DNA of 45,367 bases. Source: a virus. The notes below the pieces were generated by a model. It did not search any database and had not been told where the DNA came from. It was given only the letters and a program-made list of their open reading frames with translations. The translations under genes and the position numbers were made by a program. The stretch spans positions 1-45,367 of the IMG/VR virus record IMGVR_UViG_3300049797_000001; one strand, 5' to 3'. Positions within the stretch are counted from its first letter, which is position 1; each line of letters starts with the position of its first letter. Below are positions 30,898 to 37,715 of this stretch, in pieces.

Positions 30898-31300
30898 CTA
30901 TTTGCGCTTGATTGCGCGCCATGCTCACCATTCGACTTGCTACCTTGTCGCTCTAGCGCTCTCTTGCCTAGAATTGGACCACATAGAGCGAGGCGACTGG
31001 TTAGCTTGCGACACAATGAGCATGGCGCGCAACCATGGTTAGTCGCCTTTCCCGTTCATACGTTAGGGGCGTTTCGTACCTGTCGCATGGCTTGTTTCAG
31101 ACCCTGCGAAGGCTTGGCCGTGACTGCGCGTGCGATACGTCGCCTTTGGCTTGACGTACAGAGCGCAGGCTCTACCGGTGCGGACCCTAGTCCGTTGCCC
31201 TGGGGGCGTTTCGTCTATCCAATCAACCTCCTATCAACTTCTAACTATCCACATTATGATATACCGTTGTGGCGGAATTAAGGCATTTCGATCACGAATT
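30898..31300. other. Gene-poor structured region upstream of the leftward block
   Basis: No convincing gene on either strand. It contains a 16-bp perfect inverted repeat (30912-30927 / 31017-31032), several small stems such as AGAGC-N4-GCTCT (31160-31173) and CGGAC-N4-GTCCG (31181-31194 approximately), and two copies of GGGGCGTTTCGT (31066-31077, 31203-31214). A poor leftward promoter candidate (TTAATT-17-CATAAT, near 31255-31283) could transcribe it as an early leader or small RNA. Confidence 0.5.
30912..31032. repeat. 16-bp perfect inverted repeat enclosing 89 bases
   Basis: TTGCGCGCCATGCTCA (30912-30927) pairs exactly with 31017-31032. Inside, CGCTCT/AGAGCG (30949-30954 / 30985-30990) can form a second stem. 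The whole can fold as one long hairpin, in DNA or in the leader RNA of the zinc-ribbon gene. Confidence 0.8.
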
Positions 31301-31476
31301 GTTACAATGTGAGTCACACACCGATCAGCAATAGTCCTACGGCTCGGCGGAATAGTCCTACGGACGGACCGGACGGACGGCTCGCGACGGCTTTTACCTT
31401 ATCGCAAGCGCAAGGCGCGCAATAGTCCTATGGGAGGACACGATCGGCGGGCAATAGTCCTATCCTCTTTACCGGG

Positions 31477-31520
31477 GCGATAGGTAATTCCCTGCGCCGT
31501 AGGCACGGATTACCTATCGC
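31477..31520. repeat. 12-bp perfect inverted repeat in the control region
   Basis: GCGATAGGTAAT (31477-31488) and ATTACCTATCGC (31509-31520), 20 bases apart; two further pairs form if one base is bulged. It lies between iteron copies. Confidence 0.75.
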
Positions 31521-31653
31521 ATTGCCTATTTCATTCCTATTTCCTATCCTATTCCTATTCATGTGACTCAAAGCATATCATATGTGATCCTATTCCTACG
31601 TCTATGGAGTGTAATGTCGCACTAAATCGTGCACGTCATTGCCAAAATCACCT

Positions 31654-31682
31654 TCAAACCGTTTTCAAACCGCAATCAAACC
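31654..31682. repeat. Three TCAAACC words at 11-bp spacing
   Basis: TCAAACC occurs at 31654, 31665 and 31676, one helical turn apart, followed by a TTTGAGTCAAA motif at 31686. Helically phased short words suggest a protein bound along one face. Confidence 0.6.
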
Positions 31683-31872
31683 ACATTTGAGTCAAACACC
31701 ATAGGACTATTCCCCCACACAATAGTCCTATTTCGTTCCTATCTGTGCCTATGGCGCGTAGGAATAGGCCTATGGTCCTACCTCCATGCCCCCCCTTTTC
31801 AAAAGAGTCCTATGTATAGTCCTACGCCTAAAGGGGGGCGAGCGAAGTGAGGTACAGCGTCATCGTAAACGT

Positions 31873-31920
31873 TGTGGGAGAAACTGTGGGAGAAACTGTG
31901 GGAGAAACTGTGGGAGAATG
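31873..31920. repeat. Four tandem 12-bp repeats
   Basis: TGTGGGAGAAAC repeated at 31873, 31885 and 31897, with a fourth copy at 31909 differing in its last two bases (TG). The array ends directly at TGAGTCAAAA (31921). The strand asymmetry (purine-rich on plus) and an A-rich stretch downstream (31960-32010) fit an origin. Confidence 0.85.
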
Positions 31921-32015
31921 TGAGTCAAAATGAATGTGCAAAGTATGAGAATCGAGGCCAAAATGCGTACAAAACGCATACAAAAACTAGTCAAAACCAT
32001 AGTCAAAAAACGACG

Positions 32016-32063
32016 GTCATATGGTATATCCGTGCCTAGCGGCGATAGGATATACCATATGAC
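32016..32063. repeat. 16-bp perfect inverted repeat
   Basis: GTCATATGGTATATCC (32016-32031) with its exact complement at 32048-32063 and a 16-base spacer. It borders the A-rich part of the control region. Its GGTATATC word also occurs near the 27.8 kb promoter (27845) and at 31250 in the opposite sense. Confidence 0.8.
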
Positions 32064-32131
32064 AGACCCGGAGAGATAGAATGGGACCTATGCAGTGGCT
32101 AGGCAATGGCTAGGCACTGGCGAGTGCGAGA

Positions 32132-32491
32132 TCATGGTGTGAGTTGTATAGGTAATGAATTCATATAGCAACAACGATAAAAGAATATAGCATCAGCTTT
32201 TGTTTTGAATCTGTATTGTTTGAGGGAAACACGATTACGATCGCAATCCATAATAATATATTGTACGAACCATTTGTTATTCTTCTTTATTATAACTACC
32301 CAATTTCTAGGCGCACCTTCTTTGTAATGATATGCGTACCATGCATCTTTCAGAAATGGGTTGTCTTTTTCTATAGATGCACGTGCCTGAATATCAGCGA
32401 ATGATCCATGACCTTTGGCGATGTAGTCTGATGATGAGGGGTTGTGTTTGAATAATCGATTATGTTTGTTAGACCATTTATAGCGTGGCAT
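32132..32491 (-). CDS. Hypothetical basic protein of the control region, 119 aa
   Basis: The only leftward gene between the origin-like region and the divergent promoters. The protein is basic and aromatic (KWSNKHNRLFKHNP, WYAYHYKEGAPRNWVVIIKK, YRFKTKADAIFFYRC), likely a compact alpha/beta nucleic-acid or protein binder. ATG 32491 lies six bases after GTGAGTCAAAT, with no clear ribosome site, so translation may depend on the motif region or a leaderless mode. It has its own promoter (32571-32599). It is a candidate early regulator or origin-binding protein. Confidence 0.6.
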   Translation of the reverse strand: MPRYKWSNKHNRLFKHNPSSSDYIAKGHGSFADIQARASIEKDNPFLKDAWYAYHYKEGAPRNWVVIIKKNNKWFVQYIIMDCDRNRVSLKQYRFKTKADAIFFYRCCYMNSLPIQLTP

Positions 32492-32570
32492 GGATTTGAC
32501 TCACATGAATGATATACATGAACGCGGAGCCCAATTCCTGATCTGCTTAAGGGAGATGCACAGTAGGAAG

Positions 32571-32599
32571 ACAGTAGCACACTTTTTCATACTTGTCAA
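32571..32599 (-). promoter_or_regulatory. Leftward promoter of the 32132 gene
   Basis: On the minus strand TTGACA (32599-32594), 17-base spacer, TACTGT (32576-32571). The -35 is consensus; the -10 is weak. An operator copy (32606-32622) starts six bases upstream of the -35, an activator-type position. Confidence 0.5.
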
Positions 32600-32605
32600 T
32601 AGGGG

Positions 32606-32622
32606 TGCGTCGATATGTCGCA
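32606..32622. promoter_or_regulatory. Operator TGCGWC-N5-GWCGCA, copy 2
   Basis: TGCGTCGATATGTCGCA differs from the 27859 copy at one base. Together with copy 3 it also forms a larger inverted repeat: GGTGCGTC-N5-GTCGCAGT (32604-32624) faces its complement at 32699-32719. Confidence 0.6.
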
Positions 32623-32700
32623 GTCATCAGCATAATGATGGCGCGTGAGCGGCATCATATGCGGTTCATGGATATCATTTGATGAGGTATGCGATATCAC

Positions 32701-32717
32701 TGCGACACTATGACGCA
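32701..32717. promoter_or_regulatory. Operator TGCGWC-N5-GWCGCA, copy 3
   Basis: TGCGACACTATGACGCA, in inverted orientation relative to copy 2 and 95 bases from it, between the leftward and rightward promoters. GATATCA half-sites lie at 32671, 32693 and 32778. Confidence 0.6.
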
Positions 32718-32811
32718 CCGATATATCATTAAAATTGGTTATTTTGGGTTATTTTGAGTCAAATGTGGGTGTATCACGATATCATTTGTGATATATTATG
32801 TATATTATTAG

Positions 32812-32840
32812 TTGACTTTTGGTCTCGCGTATGCAATAAT
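32812..32840 (+). promoter_or_regulatory. Rightward sigma70-like promoter of the virion block
   Basis: TTGACT (32812-32817), a 17-base spacer and AATAAT (32835-32840), predicted start near 32847. It is the best-placed promoter for the whole rightward block. TTTTGAGTCAAATGTGGGTGTA lies 58 bases upstream of the -35. Confidence 0.6.
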
Positions 32841-32908
32841 GTGTATGCTGAATGGATGATATGCGACATTTTTGTATCCCAACACCTGGAATGTTGCGCC
32901 TATTCAGA

Positions 32909-32947
32909 GGGCCAGGGTCGTTTGTCGGCGGGCTAAGACCCTGGCCC
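32909..32947 (+). terminator. Leader hairpin between rightward promoter and first gene
   Basis: An 11-bp perfect stem GGGCCAGGGTC / GACCCTGGCCC with a 17-base loop, followed by ATTTGACTCAAAG. There is no long U run, so it may attenuate or stabilise the transcript. The motif directly after it repeats the word GTGGGTGTA seen upstream of the promoter. Confidence 0.5.
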
Positions 32948-32978
32948 ATTTGACTCAAAGTGGGTGTAGATTGATGGC

Positions 32979-33179
32979 ATGACAATGGAAAACAACGATA
33001 TGGACAGGATTCACAAGGACAATTCTGCCAGGATTTTGGCTGCGATGATAGCAAATAACGTTACGGCAGCGAAAGTCCCATTGCCAGTTGGTCGAACAGA
33101 GCCTGCGATCAACACAAAATTTATGCAAGGTACAGCAAATGGTGTTGTGCCTGACTTCATTTTAACGCAGCGTATCTAG
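32979..33179 (+). CDS. Hypothetical protein, 66 aa
   Basis: First gene of the rightward block. ATG 32979 or 32985; neither has a strong ribosome site. The protein has a helical N terminus (MDRIHKDNSARILAAMIANN) and a polar C terminus, with little hydrophobic core. The next gene starts one base after its stop. Function unknown. Confidence 0.5.
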   Translation: MTMENNDMDRIHKDNSARILAAMIANNVTAAKVPLPVGRTEPAINTKFMQGTANGVVPDFILTQRI

Positions 33180-33180
33180 G

Positions 33181-33408
33181 ATGCATGGTCGACCAAAGCG
33201 GCAGTGGAGAAAGTTCATGCCATTTCCTGGTGAGTTGAAAGACGAGGCTGATAGGCGCGAACAATTGTTGCTTCAACAACAACGCGATGCTGCGGCTGCG
33301 GCTGGTACGCCACTGACTCAGCAGCAGATTGCTACAGACGAAAATGCTGATCTGGCTGCTGAAGCCGCTCAGTTGCTGATCGAAGCTCAGACCGGTCAAC
33401 CGGTTTGA
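33181..33408 (+). CDS. Hypothetical Gln/Ala-rich protein, 75 aa
   Basis: Starts one base after the previous stop. A basic start (MHGRPKRQWRKF) is followed by a long Gln/Ala/Glu helix (REQLLLQQQRDAAAAAG). The stop TGA at 33406 is inside the TTTGAGTCAAA motif. Possibly a DNA-packaging accessory by position; no family recognised. Confidence 0.55.
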   Translation: MHGRPKRQWRKFMPFPGELKDEADRREQLLLQQQRDAAAAAGTPLTQQQIATDENADLAAEAAQLLIEAQTGQPV

Positions 33409-33442
33409 GTCAAACTCATGACTCTGATACTGGAGAAGTTCA

Positions 33443-33844
33443 ATGTCTGGAAGCAGCATAGCGACCGCAAACGTAAAGGGCGGACTGTTTGGAGACAGCG
33501 CTGGCCTACTGACGCTACCAAGTATAAGCGGCAAGAGTTTCAATCGGACTTTCGCTGCGAAACTGCTGAATACGAAATCGATGCTGGCCCTACGTCGGAC
33601 CCTGTTTATACTGGACGGCGCAGTGGCAGGCTCTAATGCCACGGTTACATTTCCGCAGGTGGAAGCGAATGTGGAACTTGGTGGCAAACGTAACATCACG
33701 ACGCAGACGCTGATCAATCGCAATACGACTGCGGCGGATATCACGGAAACGAAAGCTGACCTTCTTACGCTGACGACACGGACAAGTTTTGGTGCGTCGC
33801 CAGTTGCGAATAAGGATGGCAGTCCGCTTGGTGAGAAGCGGTAA
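33443..33844 (+). CDS. Hypothetical protein, 133 aa
   Basis: ATG 33443 follows GGAGAAGTTCA. The protein is Ser/Thr/Ala/Gly-rich with strand-like segments (ATVTFPQVEANVELGG, ADLLTLTTRTSFG), resembling small virion or head-decoration proteins in composition. It precedes the terminase genes. Function unknown. A TTTGACTCAAAG motif follows two bases after the stop. Confidence 0.6.
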   Translation: MSGSSIATANVKGGLFGDSAGLLTLPSISGKSFNRTFAAKLLNTKSMLALRRTLFILDGAVAGSNATVTFPQVEANVELGGKRNITTQTLINRNTTAADITETKADLLTLTTRTSFGASPVANKDGSPLGEKR

Positions 33845-33870
33845 TTTGACTCAAAGTATGGAACCACGTA

Positions 33871-34551
33871 ATGATTAAGAAGAAATTGGCAAAGTCGAAG
33901 AACAGCTCCCGGCAGTCTTTGGGTGAGCCAATTTTGCTCCGGACAGGTTCTCACCAATCTCCTGTCCGGAGCATTGCTGGTCCGAAGCTGGCGAAGGATG
34001 GTGATCCGCTTGTAATGATTGATGGTCGTGTCATTCAACCAGAGGAAATGTTTCCTCAAACGAAGCCGCCGGAACCTGATCGTAAAGTGTATCGTCCGTT
34101 GCGAAAGCGTGCGATTAGAGAATTGCCAGCAGCACCGAATGTTATGAAGGGCGTTGCTGTAGTTTTCGGTTTTACTGTATTGGGATTGACGGATCGAGAC
34201 ATTGCTGAAATTCTCGGTGTGACTGTAACGCAAGTTCGTGAAATTCGGGCACATGCTGCATATAATGAAACATTCAACATTATATCCAGTGAGTTCGTGA
34301 GTGCGAAATCGAAGCGATTGGATAGTCGGATTGCAGCGATGGCAGACAATGCTCTAGATACTGTCGGTGAAATTATGACTACAGGTAAAGAGAACAACCG
34401 CTTGCGAGCGAGTATCGATGTTTTGGATCGTGCTGGTGCTGGTCAGAAGGAAACACGTCAGAACAACATGCAGCAAAATGAGCTTCGCATTACCATTACG
34501 AAAGGTGATAGTGCGAATGTTGAGGTCAATGGCTTAGTCATTGATCAGTAG
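33871..34551 (+). CDS. Terminase small subunit (probable)
   Basis: A 226-residue protein, three genes upstream of the large terminase. Residues about 105-137 (LGLTDRDIAEILGVTVTQVREI) form a helix-turn-helix of the kind used by small terminases to bind packaging sites; the C terminus is polar with short strands (ELRITITKGD). Residues 1-70 are basic and flexible. A 13-bp perfect inverted repeat (33935-33973) lies in the early codons and could be part of a packaging recognition site. The call rests on HTH, size and gene order. Confidence 0.6.
   Translation: MIKKKLAKSKNSSRQSLGEPILLRTGSHQSPVRSIAGPKLAKDGDPLVMIDGRVIQPEEMFPQTKPPEPDRKVYRPLRKRAIRELPAAPNVMKGVAVVFGFTVLGLTDRDIAEILGVTVTQVREIRAHAAYNETFNIISSEFVSAKSKRLDSRIAAMADNALDTVGEIMTTGKENNRLRASIDVLDRAGAGQKETRQNNMQQNELRITITKGDSANVEVNGLVIDQ
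33935..33973. repeat. 13-bp perfect inverted repeat inside the small terminase gene
   Basis: TGCTCCGGACAGG (33935-33947) and its exact complement (33961-33973) around a 13-base spacer. It is GC-rich compared with its surroundings. Packaging recognition sites often lie in or near this gene, so it is a candidate pac/cos-related element or a translational control hairpin. Confidence 0.7.
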
Positions 34552-34574
34552 TGTGAGTCAAATGGGAGATTGAT

Positions 34575-34928
34575 ATGGTTGACGAGACTGAGCGACAGGT
34601 TCCGAGGCGGAGTTCTTCAGTGGTTAGTAACAATACGGAGCGTGCTATGACAAGAGCCAGGGCTGAGGCTGAGCGTGATACTGCGAAGGCACAGGCTGCT
34701 GAACAACAGAAGGCTGAAGAAGTTCGGAAGCCGCGTGTGATTTTGACTGATGGTGCGATCGTGCGCAGAGAGTGGTTGCACGATAGTGTCGTTAAGGACA
34801 ATGACAATCTCGATGGTCATCAGATGTGTTCGATTGGCGATAAGGTCATGATGACCGATGAAGAGTTCGATGCGCACAGGGCAGCCGGCGTGTGTATGGT
34901 GAATGAGGACGAGCGTGACGCGGCTTAG
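34575..34928 (+). CDS. Hypothetical protein, 117 aa
   Basis: ATG 34575 follows GGGAG; a TGTGAGTCAAA motif precedes that site. Residues 20-50 are an Ala/Arg/Glu-rich helix (RARAEAERDTAKAQAAEQQK), the C-terminal half a small folded part with MMTDEEFDAHRAAG, reminiscent of phage head-associated small proteins. It lies between the two terminase genes. Function unknown. Confidence 0.58.
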   Translation: MVDETERQVPRRSSSVVSNNTERAMTRARAEAERDTAKAQAAEQQKAEEVRKPRVILTDGAIVRREWLHDSVVKDNDNLDGHQMCSIGDKVMMTDEEFDAHRAAGVCMVNEDERDAA

Positions 34929-34936
34929 GCTGCGTC

Positions 34937-35005
34937 ATGTCTTTACCAGTAGAGCGTTTCAGATGTATCTGGAATGCAATAATGCGCTGGTTTGGTGTAA
35001 CGTGA
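34937..35005 (+). CDS. Possible micro-ORF, 22 aa
   Basis: A 22-codon frame (MSLPVERFRCIWNAIMRWFG...) in the 87-base gap; AGG lies eight bases before its ATG, and its stop TGA overlaps the GAGG of the next ribosome site. Such short coupled frames can be real but this one has only weak support. Confidence 0.25.
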   Translation: MSLPVERFRCIWNAIMRWFGVT

Positions 35006-35015
35006 GGAAACGTCA

Positions 35016-35234
35016 ATGGCTATTGTCGCAAACAAAGCTGGTACGGATGCAATGGTAACGGCAAAAGACACGTCGTACATTACACCAAGTCGAACGGCTG
35101 CAACGGCTGTAGCAGTTCAAGCGCTAACGCCAGCATTTACTGGTGAGGTAGTTGTCGCTTTAGACAGCGGATTGACGTTTCAAGCGTTTGGTCCTGCGGT
35201 CAATCAGTGGCAACAGTTATCGATGCGCTCGTAG
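35016..35234 (+). CDS. Hypothetical protein, 72 aa
   Basis: ATG 35016 follows GAGGAAACGTCA. Ala/Thr/Val-rich with strand-forming segments (TGEVVVALDSGLTFQAFG), possibly a small beta-sandwich head protein. It lies directly before a small membrane protein and the large terminase. Function unknown. Confidence 0.58.
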   Translation: MAIVANKAGTDAMVTAKDTSYITPSRTAATAVAVQALTPAFTGEVVVALDSGLTFQAFGPAVNQWQQLSMRS

Positions 35235-35243
35235 GAGGAAAGG

Positions 35244-35420
35244 ATGCGTAGCATGGGATCGATTATATATTGGCTTTGCATGTTTCTCATGTTTGTATTT
35301 GGCGGGTGGACGTACAGGTTAACATGGCAGACAAATGGTGGGCCACTCGGTGTGGGCTTTCTGTTGTTTATCATGCTGATCCTGATCGGCATTCGTTTGT
35401 TTCCAGTATCGTTGAACTGA
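35244..35420 (+). CDS. Small two-pass membrane protein, 58 aa
   Basis: ATG 35244 has AGGAGG five bases upstream. Two hydrophobic segments (IIYWLCMFLMFVFGGW, residues 7-22, and VGFLLFIMLILIGIRLF, residues 37-53) are separated by a polar loop (TYRLTWQTNGGPLG). The layout fits a holin or a small inner-membrane phage protein. It lies just upstream of the large terminase, separated by a TGAGTCA motif. Confidence 0.62.
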   Translation: MRSMGSIIYWLCMFLMFVFGGWTYRLTWQTNGGPLGVGFLLFIMLILIGIRLFPVSLN

Positions 35421-35438
35421 TCTGTGTGAGTCAAAACG

Positions 35439-36950
35439 ATGCCCGAATATAAGTTAATCGAAAATTCTGTTCAGTACGGCTTTCATATGAGCCGTGCAAA
35501 GATTCAGATATTCGGTGGGGCATTTGCGAATGGCAAGACGACCGCATTGGCCGTCAAAGGACTTAAACTAGCCAAAGACTATCCAGGATCGAATGGACTT
35601 CTAGCACGTGAAACTTATCCGAAACTTAATGACACGTTGCGGAAGGTGTTTCTCAAATGGTGTCCCTCGAATTGGATTGCCAAGAAGCCCACACAAGATG
35701 ACAATACGGTGTATTTGAAAAACGGTTCCGTGGTGAATTTCAGATACATATCACAACGTGGGAGATCACGTGATGATGGGAGTTCAACTTCGAATCTCTT
35801 GTCAGCTACGTACGACTGGATTGGTGTTGATCAAGTCGAGGACCCTGGGATTGTTTACAAAGATTTTCTCGATCTGCTTGGTCGATTACGCGGTGACGCC
35901 TCTTATCAACCAGATCAAGAAGATGACTCAATGCCGGCATCGGGTCCACGTTGGCTTATGCTTACTGCAAATCCAAGTCACAATTGGTTTTACAAGGAAC
36001 TCGTGCAGCCTTATTTATTGTGGCTGAAAACTGGTCAAAAGACGGAGAAACTCCTTGTCGACGCGGCAACGAAGCTTCCGATTGTGGAACTTTGGGAGAG
36101 TGATACTTACGCCAATAGGCCAAATTTATCCGAAGACTACATTGCCACACTTGAGACAACGTATCGTGGGCAGATGCGTGACCGTTATCTTTTGGGAAAA
36201 TGGGTTGCATTCGAAGGCTTGGTCCATCCTGATTACGATCCGTCGACGCATACCATCACCAGGGAAGAGGCCGAGAGTCACCTTGCGACATGCTTACTTT
36301 CACATGTCCAGGTTCAGACAATTGAGTGTTACGATTTCGGTATAACGTCGCCGAGTTGTTATTTATTAATGTTTGTTGACGATCGTGGGCGCGTTATTGT
36401 AATTGATGGGTATTACAAATCGAACTTTTCATATGATGAACAGCCGCAAGCTATTCGTGATATTCGTGCGAAGTATGCTGGACTGTTGAGTTTTACAGGA
36501 CGTATCAGGGCCGATCCAGCGATATTCAGGAAAGTAGTTGTGGCTGGAATGAAAGAGACTGGCTCAACTATTGCAAAGCTTTATGAGGAACATTATATTT
36601 ATATGAAGCCTGCAACGAATGATATTATTGCAGGTATAACAAAGGTTAATGCGTATCTTGCCGGAAAGAGCGGTGTCTCGCATATTGTGACTGGTGAGGA
36701 TATTGGTCCATTGATTTACTTTGTCGATGATTTGGATTTCATTGGCGACGAAATGTCAGCGTATTACTGGAAACAGAATACGCTAGGTCAACGTATTGAC
36801 GAGCCGATGGATGGCAATGACCATGCCATGAATACGTTGAAATATGGTTTGTCTGACTTGCCCGATGCAAGTAGAATTGTCGTGCCAGAGAAAGCACTGC
36901 CGCCGAAGTGGATGTTCTGGCATGAAGCTGAAACCACTGACGCGGCATAG
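35439..36950 (+). CDS. Terminase large subunit
   Basis: A 503-residue DNA-packaging motor. ATPase: Walker A GGAFANGKTTA (26-36), Walker B region YDWIGVDQVED (125-135), coupling motif LTANPS (175-180). RNase H-like nuclease: YDFGITSPS (Asp299), DDRG strand (314-317) and DGNDHAMNTLKYG (458-470). It cuts and pumps DNA into the prohead through the portal. ATG 35439 has no clear ribosome site; the TGTGAGTCAAAA motif occupies that position, so initiation may be weak or motif-dependent. Confidence 0.93.
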   Translation: MPEYKLIENSVQYGFHMSRAKIQIFGGAFANGKTTALAVKGLKLAKDYPGSNGLLARETYPKLNDTLRKVFLKWCPSNWIAKKPTQDDNTVYLKNGSVVNFRYISQRGRSRDDGSSTSNLLSATYDWIGVDQVEDPGIVYKDFLDLLGRLRGDASYQPDQEDDSMPASGPRWLMLTANPSHNWFYKELVQPYLLWLKTGQKTEKLLVDAATKLPIVELWESDTYANRPNLSEDYIATLETTYRGQMRDRYLLGKWVAFEGLVHPDYDPSTHTITREEAESHLATCLLSHVQVQTIECYDFGITSPSCYLLMFVDDRGRVIVIDGYYKSNFSYDEQPQAIRDIRAKYAGLLSFTGRIRADPAIFRKVVVAGMKETGSTIAKLYEEHYIYMKPATNDIIAGITKVNAYLAGKSGVSHIVTGEDIGPLIYFVDDLDFIGDEMSAYYWKQNTLGQRIDEPMDGNDHAMNTLKYGLSDLPDASRIVVPEKALPPKWMFWHEAETTDAA

Positions 36951-36973
36951 TTTGACTCAAATAGGAGGTTGTT

Positions 36974-37312
36974 ATGGTATCGAATATGCCACAAAGTGTA
37001 GCTGAGGCTCGTGCTGTACCGGCACAGACAGCAGTGACTAGGAGCGCCATGTTGGCAATTCCTGGTGGTCCAAATATCTTGCTCGATCTTGAGAAGGGTC
37101 TTGAGAGTGTGTTAGGCATTCTGCCGACGCTTGCAATGTTCGTTCCGCAATTGAATATCATCATTCCATTCATTCCGCTGATCAAGGCGGCAATCGCTAC
37201 GGCGGAAGATGTTCAGGCTCATGCTGGTGATGGGACTGACATCATTCAGGTTATTACTGAACACATGCACTCTCTCGCGGACGAATTGGAGGCCGTATTC
37301 AAAAAGAAATGA
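36974..37312 (+). CDS. Hypothetical protein with hydrophobic centre, 112 aa
   Basis: Starts at ATG 36974 after AGGAGGTTGTT. Residues about 48-75 (LGILPTLAMFVPQLNIIIPFIPLI) are strongly hydrophobic, flanked by charged helices; it could be a membrane-associated or holin-like protein. It lies between large terminase and portal with one other small gene. Function unknown. Confidence 0.58.
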   Translation: MVSNMPQSVAEARAVPAQTAVTRSAMLAIPGGPNILLDLEKGLESVLGILPTLAMFVPQLNIIIPFIPLIKAAIATAEDVQAHAGDGTDIIQVITEHMHSLADELEAVFKKK

Positions 37313-37320
37313 GGTGACCT

Positions 37321-37686
37321 TTGCCACTCGAAATCAACATTCATCACCATTTCCCAAGTGATATGATCCCCGCTTGGGCAAAGAAACTGCAAGTTAGTGT
37401 GGATCAAGTAAATGGAAAGTTGGATACTGTCATGACAACGCAAGCTCAGGTTATGGAAAAAGTCGTTGCGCTTACTGCTAACGTTGCTGCTGATGACGAC
37501 ATGATCAGCGGCTTCGAGACGTTTCTGGCAAATCTCGCCAAGCAGATGGCCGACCTTAAGGCGCAGATTGCAAACGCTGACGTTCCGCAGGGAATCGCTG
37601 ATGGGATTGATGCGATTGGACAGGCTGTCACAACGCATCGCGATCGTATTGTTGCGGATATCAAGGCCAATACGCCGGCGGTCTAA
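37321..37686 (+). CDS. Coiled-coil protein, 121 aa, TTG start
   Basis: Starts with TTG at 37321, shortly after GAGGTGACC; no ATG fits. The N terminus has INIHHHFPSDMIPAWAKKL and the rest is a helical coiled coil (LANLAKQMADLKAQIANAD). The product and the preceding protein may form a complex, since they are adjacent and coupled. Function unknown. Confidence 0.55.
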   Translation: MPLEINIHHHFPSDMIPAWAKKLQVSVDQVNGKLDTVMTTQAQVMEKVVALTANVAADDDMISGFETFLANLAKQMADLKAQIANADVPQGIADGIDAIGQAVTTHRDRIVADIKANTPAV

Positions 37687-37715
37687 CTGTTTGACTCAAA
37701 CGTAGGTGAATTGCA

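Larger units (their letters stand above)
31330..31826. repeat. Iteron-like array of AATAGTCCTA
   Basis: Six exact copies: 31330, 31351, 31421, 31453 and 31721 on the plus strand, 31702 on the minus strand. Four near copies lie at 31763, 31771, 31805 and 31815. Copies at 31701-31731 form an 11-bp hairpin. The first two continue CGG, others ATGG. Runs of CCTATT (31525-31563) lie between. This looks like a replication-initiator or regulator binding array. Confidence 0.75.

Noticed and set aside
30634-31281. 215-codon open frame on the plus strand over the zinc-ribbon gene and the structured region
   Set aside because: It is opposite to the leftward genes, starts within a gene end, has no ribosome site and crosses the inverted repeat; no protein-like pattern.
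31629-31850. 73-codon plus-strand frame in the control region
   Set aside because: It runs over iteron copies and a hairpin, lacks a ribosome site, and has repetitive Phe/Arg/Pro composition caused by the repeats.
31873-31920. Tandem repeats considered as a CRISPR array
   Set aside because: Units are 12 bases and directly adjacent, with no spacers and no cas genes.
33157-34254. 365-codon open frame on the minus strand opposite the small terminase region
   Set aside because: It lies antisense to three well-supported genes, has no ribosome site, and its composition (runs of Arg/Leu/Ser) is that of a complement of coding sequence.
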